Assembly (NCBI GenBank): GCA_030044295.1
Contig: JASHWB010000292.1
Coordinates: forward strand, 1-10,371
DNA length: 10,371 nt
Reading direction: 5' to 3'
Source: Candidatus Acidiferrales bacterium
Lineage (GTDB): Bacteria > Acidobacteriota > Terriglobia > Acidiferrales > UBA7541
Shown piece by piece: positions 5,030 to 10,371 of this stretch. Positions within the stretch are counted from its first letter, which is position 1; each line of letters starts with the position of its first letter. The translations under genes and the position numbers were made by a program. The notes beneath the pieces are model-generated. The model saw nothing but the letters and a program-made list of their open reading frames with translations. It was not told where the DNA came from and did not search any database.

Positions 5030-5983
5030 TTAGAAATTGATGCGGTATCGAAGGACGCGCCCTTCCGGAGTATCCAAGACCAGTAGTTCCTTCCGCGGGC
5101 TCACGGCGATCGGCGCTGCCGGCCGGCGGCGCTCGCCCAATTCGGGCGTCAGGTCAAAGTCCACTTTTGGCGCGCCGTCTGCGTTCCAGACGTGCAGCAC
5201 GTGGCCGTTGTCATCCATGCCGAAAACGTATTGATTCGAAGCGGCGATCTGATCGCTCAACTTGCCCCCCGCGCCGTTCGTCCCTGTATCTATTTCGGAT
5301 AAAAAGCGGCCGTCTCCGTCAAAATGCAAGATCTGATTTGCCTCTGGATCGACGAAGTAAAGCGATCCATCCGGCGCGCCCGCCATCGCAGCCGCGCGGA
5401 CTCGCCGGTTCGGAACGTTCGCGGCGGGTTGCCACTCACGAATCAGACGAAATCGTGGCGTGTACGTGTAAACCCTGCGAAGTTGAGAATCGAAGACGTA
5501 GATGCGACCGTCGTCGTCCACCGCCACATTGAGCGAGTTTTCGGCGTTCACGCGAAGCCCGCCCCGCAAAGACCGTAAGCGGATTCCGCTTGGCAGATAA
5601 ATCGTGACGGTGCCTCGGTCAGCGTCGGTAACATAAATCGCCCCGCCGCTATCGACGGCGATCGACTGCGGCGCGTCCAAAGCCGGATCCTGAAACGAAA
5701 GATGTGGCATGCCGTCTGGTCCGAACTTGTGGACGAAATGGCTGCCGTCGTCTGCGAGGTAGATATCTCCGAGAGAGTCAGTAGCGATGCAAGTCGGATC
5801 GTCCAATTGACCCGGACCGCTGCCCTTCGCGCCCCACTGGCCAATGTACGTAAGCGGCGCTACGACGGTCTGCGCCTCTACGCGCGCCGAACCGGTTGAG
5901 CATCCGGCGAGTACGGATACTGCAACGCACAATGCACCACCGACGGCAAAGGCCAAGCTTTTCAGTTTTCGTTCAGTATCCAC
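5030..5983 (-). CDS. NHL/six-bladed beta-propeller lipoprotein
   Basis: This is a 317-residue predicted lipoprotein. After a basic start (ERKLK) comes a hydrophobic segment, LAFAVGGALCVAVSV, ending in lipobox LAGC with the lipidated Cys at residue 28. The rest is a series of NHL-like blades built around repeated cores such as DSLGDIYLADDG, DSGGAIYVTDAD, DDDGRIYVFDSQ and PDGSLYFVDPE, one per 40-50 residues, typical of a six-bladed propeller. It starts with the NHL phrase GQWGAKGSGPGQLDDP. It is probably a surface or periplasmic binding scaffold with unknown ligand. I prefer GTG 5983 because it puts the signal peptide at the N-terminus. The frame extends to ATG 6076, overlapping the upstream gene by 8 nt, but that adds about 31 residues before the signal. 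It follows the SH3 protein gene and is likely co-transcribed. Confidence 0.85.
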   Translation of the reverse strand: MDTERKLKSLAFAVGGALCVAVSVLAGCSTGSARVEAQTVVAPLTYIGQWGAKGSGPGQLDDPTCIATDSLGDIYLADDGSHFVHKFGPDGMPHLSFQDPALDAPQSIAVDSGGAIYVTDADRGTVTIYLPSGIRLRSLRGGLRVNAENSLNVAVDDDGRIYVFDSQLRRVYTYTPRFRLIREWQPAANVPNRRVRAAAMAGAPDGSLYFVDPEANQILHFDGDGRFLSEIDTGTNGAGGKLSDQIAASNQYVFGMDDNGHVLHVWNADGAPKVDFDLTPELGERRRPAAPIAVSPRKELLVLDTPEGRVLRYRINF

Positions 5984-6068
5984 GCGCCTGAACGCAACAG
6001 CCACACCGCATCGCAATAAAACTGAAATTGCATCGAGGAATTCGGCTTTCGCGTCGAGCCGACAGGAA

Positions 6069-7070
6069 CTAGCCATGAATTCGCTTTCTGTCGATAGCTT
6101 CAGAGCCTGTCACCTTCTGGCGCCGGACAATCGTATCATCCAGCCGATATACCGTCTGCGCAGGCGTTCCCTCGCTTAAGCTTCTGAACGAAAAGTTCAC
6201 CTCGCCAGGCGCCACTGGTTTGATCTCTACGGGAAGCGCGCCGCAAACGTTGCTGTCTACAAATGCCGTCTCGTACTCTTGGTGTTTTCTGCTCCAGGTA
6301 TAAACGCGCAGCATTGTGAAATCGCAGGGCTGGCCCTCCGCGCCGTGCGTCCCGACCAGCAGGTACTGAGGCTTAGCAGCGCCTTGGCCGTCGGGAACTC
6401 GGTCCAGTTCGAACCACGCGACAGGGTGCATGCCTGCCGAACTCGCGTAGTCGTAGAGAGCTTCCGGCAAATCGATCTGAATGAACCGTCCCAGCACCCA
6501 TCCCGAGGCCGTGATGTGGTCCGGTAATTCTGCGCGCACCAGCCACCAATCCTCTTTTCTCGAGCCTGCCGGCCTGGACTGGGGAGCGTTCTCTGCGATT
6601 GCTTGGGTGACGGCGGGTGGCATGTCCACCGGCCTGCGCTCGAACAGCTCTACCGGCACCTGCTTTGCAAGTTGCCGGATGCGCGGAGAGTTGCGGCCGG
6701 CGCCGATGTGCAGGTTCGTTAACACCGTCGTTTCCCCGCGTGCCTCAACGGGAAGGCCCGCGGTTTGTTGGTCCAACTGCTTCGTTTCGTCCCAAAAATC
6801 GGAGGTCAGCAGATTCGATTCGCTGGTCCAGCCCACAGCGCCATTCGAGGTGCGCACTTTTACCTGGTCTTCGAAATGCTGTAGCACCTCAAGCCTGGTC
6901 CCGTAGTCCAGGGTCGCGACCGGCTCCTGGATCGCGGCGACGGTGTTCCAGAGGGTTACGCCGCGGGTTGCTGTGTAGGCGATTTCAACGGGTTCTTTTT
7001 TGTGCCGGTGAAGATAGAAACCCGTGCCGATCACCAATACCAGCAGCAGTCCAAGCAAAATTTTTCGCAT
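6069..7070 (-). CDS. Membrane-anchored protein with two bacterial SH3-like domains
   Basis: This 333-residue protein has an N-terminal membrane anchor: RKILLGLLLVLVIGTGFYL (2-20) followed by HRHKK, most likely a single transmembrane segment with an extracytoplasmic body. Two SH3b-type domains follow, at about 30-88 (ending VGWTSESNLL) and about 112-200 (ending SGWVLGRFIQ). The second is interrupted by an insertion rich in Pro and Ala (about 148-172). The C-terminal 130 residues are a beta-rich region (AWFELDRVP, DFTMLRVYTWSRK, VNFSFRSLSEG) that I do not recognise. Bacterial SH3 domains commonly bind cell-wall peptides or act as sensor modules; the role here is unknown. The ATG has no strong Shine-Dalgarno. 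Its stop overlaps the maximal reading frame of the following lipoprotein gene, suggesting an operon. Confidence 0.85.
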   Translation of the reverse strand: MRKILLGLLLVLVIGTGFYLHRHKKEPVEIAYTATRGVTLWNTVAAIQEPVATLDYGTRLEVLQHFEDQVKVRTSNGAVGWTSESNLLTSDFWDETKQLDQQTAGLPVEARGETTVLTNLHIGAGRNSPRIRQLAKQVPVELFERRPVDMPPAVTQAIAENAPQSRPAGSRKEDWWLVRAELPDHITASGWVLGRFIQIDLPEALYDYASSAGMHPVAWFELDRVPDGQGAAKPQYLLVGTHGAEGQPCDFTMLRVYTWSRKHQEYETAFVDSNVCGALPVEIKPVAPGEVNFSFRSLSEGTPAQTVYRLDDTIVRRQKVTGSEAIDRKRIHG

Positions 7071-7081
7071 CCAGGCAATCC

Positions 7082-7098
7082 GCCGCCCGCACGGCGGC
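7082..7098 (-). repeat. GC-rich inverted repeat in the leader of the SH3-protein gene
   Basis: GCCGCC and GGCGGC are perfectly complementary 6-bp arms around a 5-nt centre, only about 11 nt upstream of the ATG at 7070. In the minus-strand mRNA this would form a stable short hairpin near the initiation region, which otherwise lacks a good Shine-Dalgarno. No function is demonstrated. Confidence 0.35.
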
Positions 7099-7158
7099 CT
7101 TCTCCGTTTTTCCCTGTCGGAATAACTAGGATTCTACACGATACCGCGTGCGGCGTTC

Positions 7159-7167
7159 TGCTACAAT
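7159..7167 (+). promoter_or_regulatory. Candidate extended -10 promoter for the DoxX gene
   Basis: TGCTACAAT matches the extended -10 pattern TGnTATAAT with one mismatch. It lies in the divergent gap between the SH3 and DoxX genes, and transcription would start about 45 nt upstream of the GTG start at 7220. No clear -35 is visible, as is usual for extended -10 promoters. Confidence 0.45.
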
Positions 7168-7219
7168 TCGGCACGCACGCAGATTTTTTGCGTACGTGTC
7201 GAACGAGGAGAGCGTCCGA

Positions 7220-7663
7220 GTGCAGAGTTTGGAGAAATTGAAGCCGCTGGCCCTGCTGCTCTTGCGGCTAGCCATGGGAATCATTTTCATCCATTACGGC
7301 TATCCAAAGCTATTCGTGCACCCGCGAAGCAGCGCAACGTGGTTCGCGCAACACGGCTTCCCCGGCTATTTTGCTTATGTTTCGGGCGTGCTGGAGCTTT
7401 TCGGCGGGCTGATGCTGATCGCGGGGCTCTTTACTCGCGTTGCAGGATTGCTACTGGCCATTGAAATGGCCGTGGCTCTCTGGCGGGTCCATCGGCTGTT
7501 TGCGGATCCGCTGGCTGTGCAGAACTATCAGTTTCCGTTGATGATGGGAGTGGCTGCGCTGGCAATCGCCGCCGTAGGGGCTGGCACGCTCTCATTCGAT
7601 CAAGTGCTCTTCCACGAATCGCGTGGTTCCGCGAAGCCCGCGCGCGCGAAAGCCAAGACGTAG
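7220..7663 (+). CDS. DoxX family membrane protein
   Basis: This 147-residue integral membrane protein has four hydrophobic segments, as expected for DoxX (PF07681). They are about 10-27 (ALLLLRLAMGIIFIHYGY), 52-70, 72-88 (RVAGLLLAIEMAVALWR) and 105-124. The family phrases RLAMGIIFIHYGYPKLF near the N-terminus and GVLELFGGLMLIAGLFTRVAG in the centre are clear. Members of this family occur in quinone-linked redox and oxidative-stress complexes, but no function can be assigned here. GTG 7220 is preferred because GAGGAG lies about 9 nt upstream. A frame open from 7148 would add 24 residues that overlap the candidate promoter. The C-terminus is basic (AKPARAKAK). The gene stands alone on its strand and converges on the PspC gene. 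Confidence 0.9.
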   Translation: MQSLEKLKPLALLLLRLAMGIIFIHYGYPKLFVHPRSSATWFAQHGFPGYFAYVSGVLELFGGLMLIAGLFTRVAGLLLAIEMAVALWRVHRLFADPLAVQNYQFPLMMGVAALAIAAVGAGTLSFDQVLFHESRGSAKPARAKAKT

Positions 7664-7737
7664 GCCACCTCATTCCGCTTCAAAATCTGACGGAGCTTGA
7701 TGGTTGGTTCACCAAAACACCTGGCGCACCGTAGATA

Positions 7738-8085
7738 TCAGGCAGCGGAATGCGAATTTGGCTCGTGCGCTGGCGGTGTTGCGGGCACTGGCAGCGGAGC
7801 CTGCGGAATGATGACCCACGCAACGAAATATCCTATGAGCGCGGGCACCACAGGCACCGGCATTAATACGAGCAGCACCCAGATCAGGCGCACAAGTGTG
7901 GAATCGATCTCAAGGTATTCCGCGATACCTCCGCACACGCCGGCGACCTTGCAATCCACCACCGACCGCATCAACCTTCGCGACGCTCGCGGGGCGCCCG
8001 AAGGCGCGCCATGTTGGCGTGCGCCGCAGAAATAGCAAAAGTTAGAGTAATCGGCGATTTCTCTCTGGCATTGGCCACAAACCAT
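7738..8085 (-). CDS. Zinc-ribbon plus PspC-domain membrane protein
   Basis: This 115-residue protein has two parts. The N-terminus is a small zinc ribbon, with Cys3-x2-Cys6 and Cys17-x2-Cys20 in the pattern CGQC..CYFCG. After a Gly/Pro/Ala linker comes a PspC domain (about 38-95) with the signature KVAGVCGGIAEYLEID followed by LVRLIWVLLVL, then hydrophobic segments at about 64-76 and 79-93. PspC in enterobacteria is an inner-membrane sensor of the phage-shock response; zinc-ribbon versions are widespread in other phyla, with unproven roles. The ATG at 8085 has an excellent site, GGAGGT about 8 nt upstream. The tail is rich in Pro and Ala. It follows the E1 gene by 72 nt on the same strand. 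Confidence 0.92.
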   Translation of the reverse strand: MVCGQCQREIADYSNFCYFCGARQHGAPSGAPRASRRLMRSVVDCKVAGVCGGIAEYLEIDSTLVRLIWVLLVLMPVPVVPALIGYFVAWVIIPQAPLPVPATPPAHEPNSHSAA

Positions 8086-8157
8086 GGCTACGACCTCCGT
8101 TCAGAGCAGATTCCCGCTCTCAAATGAAAGTACGAATCGACGGTCGGAAAAGTTTCA

Positions 8158-10353
8158 CTAGTATCTGCAGAGATCTCGCGCCATGCGCACGATATCGCTC
8201 TTCTGCGGCAGGATGGCATCTTCCAGCACCGGGCTATAAGCGCAGAACGTATCCGTGGCTGCCACACGTCGCACCGGTGCATCCAGTTGGTCAAAGAGCT
8301 CCTCGCCGATGCGCGCGGCGATTTCCGCGCCGTAGCCCCACGTCCGCCAATCTTCATATGCGACGATAGCCCGGCTGGTCTTCGTTACGCTCGTCGCAAT
8401 CGCATCCCAGTCGTACGGGCTCAGCGAACGCAAATCGATCACCTCGACTGATACACCTTCGTGCGCCAGCTCAATAGCTGCGAGTTCAGCGCGGTGCACC
8501 AGCGCGCCGTAGGTGATGATGCTGACGTCCTTGCCTTCGCGCGCCACCCGCGCCTTGCCGAAAGGAATCGTGAAATCCGGACCTGGATAAACCGCGCGGT
8601 TATAGGGCTGGCGGTACAGGTGCTTGTGCTCCAGAAACATCACGGGGTCGTCTGACCGAATTGCCGTTCGGAGCAGCCCACAAGTGTCTTCGGCGGTCGA
8701 CGGCATAACCACGCGCAATCCTGGCACATGCGTGAACGTCACTTCGCCCGATTGACTGTGATACATCGCGCCGCCGCCCAAATACCCGCCGATCGCCACT
8801 CGCACGATCACCGGAGCATGAAAATGCCCAGCCGAGCGCCATCGGATAGTAGCTAGCTCGTTCCGCAGTTGCATCATGGCCGGCCAGATGTAATCGAAAA
8901 ACTGGATTTCGACCACCGGTTTCAGTCCGCGCACGGCCATGCCGATGGCTCGTCCGATAATTCCCGCTTCGGCGATCGGCGAATTGAACACGCGCTCCGA
9001 GCCGTAGCGCCGCTGCAATCCCGCAGTGGCTTTGAAGACGCCACCCTTCCCCTTCACTACGGCCAGGCATTCTTCCCGCGTGCAATCCGCCACGTCTTCG
9101 CCGAACACCACCACGCGCTCGTCGCGTTCCATTTCATCCGCGAGCGTGGTTGCCACGCTCTCGACGACCGTTTTCGGCTGGCCCAGCGGCTTGGGAGATG
9201 ACTCAAACGACTTGCCGGCGGCATCGATTTCCGGCGAGTAAACGTGCGCCAAAATCGATTCCGTCCCCGGCGGTTCGGCTGCCAGCGCGCGATCCGTTGC
9301 ATCCAGAATTTCGCGCTCAACTTCCGCCTCGATCGCCTCCATTTCCGCGCCGTCGAGGATTCCCTCGCGTACTAGAAAGAGCCCGAATTTAGGCAGCGGG
9401 TCGCGATGCGCTTCCGCTTCGCGGTCGTGCGGTGGCTTGTACAGCTTTTCGTCGTCCGAAAGAGAATGCGAGTACGGACGCGTCACGTGGGCATGAACGA
9501 GCGCCGGCCCCCGACGCCCACGACAATAGGCAACCGCGTGGCTCAGCGTTTCGTAGCTCGCCAGCGGATCGGTGCCGTCGCATTCTTCGACGTGCAGCCC
9601 CGGATAGTTAGCCACTAGCTTGGAAATGCTGCCGCCTGCGGTTTGCGCCTCCACGGGGACGGAAATGGCGTAACCGTTGTCTTCGATCAGAAAGAGTACC
9701 GGCAGTTTGCGCAGCGATGCAGCGTTGAGCGCTTCGAAGAACTCGCCTTCGCTCGTAGAACCATCGCCGCCGGAAACGTACGCAATCTCGTCGCGTTGCC
9801 AGGACACAGAGTCGCCCAGAGGCGCCTTGCGCGCCAGGTCGAGCGCCTTCGGATGATGCTCGTAATAGCGCGATGCCTCTGCGGAGCCCACCGCGTGCAG
9901 GAACTGCATTCCAGTGGCTGAGGCGCTGGCCACAATGTTGAGTGGCTTGCTGCCCCAGTGCGAAGGCATCTGCCGCCCACCGGAGGATGGGTCGTCGGCT
10001 GCTCCTACCGCTTGTAGCAGCATGTCATAGGGCGTTACTCCGAGCATCAGCATCAATGCCCGGTCGCGATAATAAGGGAAGAACCAGTCGTGGCCAGGTC
10101 GCAGGAGCAGCCCAGCGGCCACCTGTATTGCCTCATGACCCGCGCCGCTGATCTGGAAATAGGTGCGGTTCTGCCGCTTAAGGTGGATCTCGCGGTCGTC
10201 GAGCCTCCTCGCTAGAAACATGGTGCGATACATCCGCACCAAAGTCTGACGATCCAGACCGTGGTACTTCGCTGCATCTGCTTCCATTCCATCGCGCACT
10301 AGCGGGCTGGGAACTGTTGTTTGAGAAGCTTTAACCCTCACCTGAGAGGGCAT
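8158..10353 (-). CDS. Fused alpha/beta E1 component of a 2-oxoacid dehydrogenase complex (thiamine-diphosphate dependent)
   Basis: This 731-residue protein joins the two E1 subunits that are separate in most bacteria. Residues about 30-380 are the alpha part. The ThDP/Mg motif runs from GDG (196-198) to DN (225-226), and YYRDRALML precedes it. Residues about 392-731 are the beta part. NSPIAEAGIIGRAIGMA (457-473) holds the Glu (about 462) that normally activates ThDP, YHSQSGEVTFTHVPGLRVVMPS (531-552) is an active-site segment, and VEVIDLRSLSPYD (636-648) is the C-terminal signature. E1 decarboxylates a 2-oxoacid and passes the acyl group to lipoyl-E2. The pattern resembles branched-chain or acetoin-type E1 more than pyruvate-specific AceE; the substrate is unresolved. 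No E2 or E3 gene lies in the window. ATG 10353 has GGAGG 8 nt upstream. Confidence 0.95.
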   Translation of the reverse strand: MPSQVRVKASQTTVPSPLVRDGMEADAAKYHGLDRQTLVRMYRTMFLARRLDDREIHLKRQNRTYFQISGAGHEAIQVAAGLLLRPGHDWFFPYYRDRALMLMLGVTPYDMLLQAVGAADDPSSGGRQMPSHWGSKPLNIVASASATGMQFLHAVGSAEASRYYEHHPKALDLARKAPLGDSVSWQRDEIAYVSGGDGSTSEGEFFEALNAASLRKLPVLFLIEDNGYAISVPVEAQTAGGSISKLVANYPGLHVEECDGTDPLASYETLSHAVAYCRGRRGPALVHAHVTRPYSHSLSDDEKLYKPPHDREAEAHRDPLPKFGLFLVREGILDGAEMEAIEAEVEREILDATDRALAAEPPGTESILAHVYSPEIDAAGKSFESSPKPLGQPKTVVESVATTLADEMERDERVVVFGEDVADCTREECLAVVKGKGGVFKATAGLQRRYGSERVFNSPIAEAGIIGRAIGMAVRGLKPVVEIQFFDYIWPAMMQLRNELATIRWRSAGHFHAPVIVRVAIGGYLGGGAMYHSQSGEVTFTHVPGLRVVMPSTAEDTCGLLRTAIRSDDPVMFLEHKHLYRQPYNRAVYPGPDFTIPFGKARVAREGKDVSIITYGALVHRAELAAIELAHEGVSVEVIDLRSLSPYDWDAIATSVTKTSRAIVAYEDWRTWGYGAEIAARIGEELFDQLDAPVRRVAATDTFCAYSPVLEDAILPQKSDIVRMARDLCRY

Positions 10354-10371
10354 CCCGTATGCCTCCGGCTG

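Noticed and set aside
8600..9085. A 161-residue minus-strand frame within the E1 gene
   Set aside because: It is an out-of-frame shadow of the E1 beta part, made of low-complexity Arg/Gly/Ala sequence without motifs.

Overview
The window is about 10.4 kb of moderately GC-rich, gene-dense bacterial chromosome with no rRNA, tRNA, CRISPR array or insertion sequence that I can see. The gene mix suggests a soil-type Acidobacteriota relative: a fused E1 alpha/beta 2-oxoacid dehydrogenase, a zinc-ribbon/PspC protein, an ECF sigma factor with a small soluble zinc anti-sigma, and a propeller lipoprotein beside an SH3-repeat membrane protein. This taxonomic guess is inference from gene style, not from a marker gene.

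Layout. Positions 1-2923 are a minus-strand block. In transcription order it holds a TDG/Mug-type DNA glycosylase, a PaaG-like enoyl-CoA hydratase/isomerase, a Spx/ArsC-family protein, a single-domain and catalytically altered 3-hydroxyacyl-CoA dehydrogenase-like protein, and a macro-domain protein cut by the window edge. The last three form a tight operon (13-nt gap, then an ATGA overlap) behind a perfect TATAAT box. Positions 3083-3957 on the plus strand encode the sigma/anti-sigma pair, overlapping by GTGA. Positions 3961-7070 on the minus strand encode an SH3-domain membrane protein, an NHL-propeller lipoprotein and an ornithine cyclodeaminase/mu-crystallin family enzyme. A DoxX-family membrane protein lies on the plus strand (7220-7663). 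A zinc-ribbon/PspC protein and the 731-residue fused E1 follow on the minus strand (7738-10353).

The main discovery is at 1059-1445 minus. The Spx/ArsC gene looks truncated to an ordinary gene caller because an in-frame TGA (1367-1365) sits exactly where the first Cys of the family's CxxC motif should be (K-P-A-TGA-T-T-C-R-K). The reading frame continues upstream of the TGA to an ATG with a ribosome-binding site. Downstream, 15 nt after the TGA, is a perfect 7-bp hairpin with a GGUCC apical loop, the geometry of a bacterial SECIS element. The simplest reading is a selenocysteine-containing (U-x-x-C) Spx/ArsC-like redox protein. It is co-transcribed with an NAD-binding dehydrogenase relic and a macro-domain (ADP-ribose) protein. 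The grouping suggests, without proving, a redox/NAD-metabolite-linked function.
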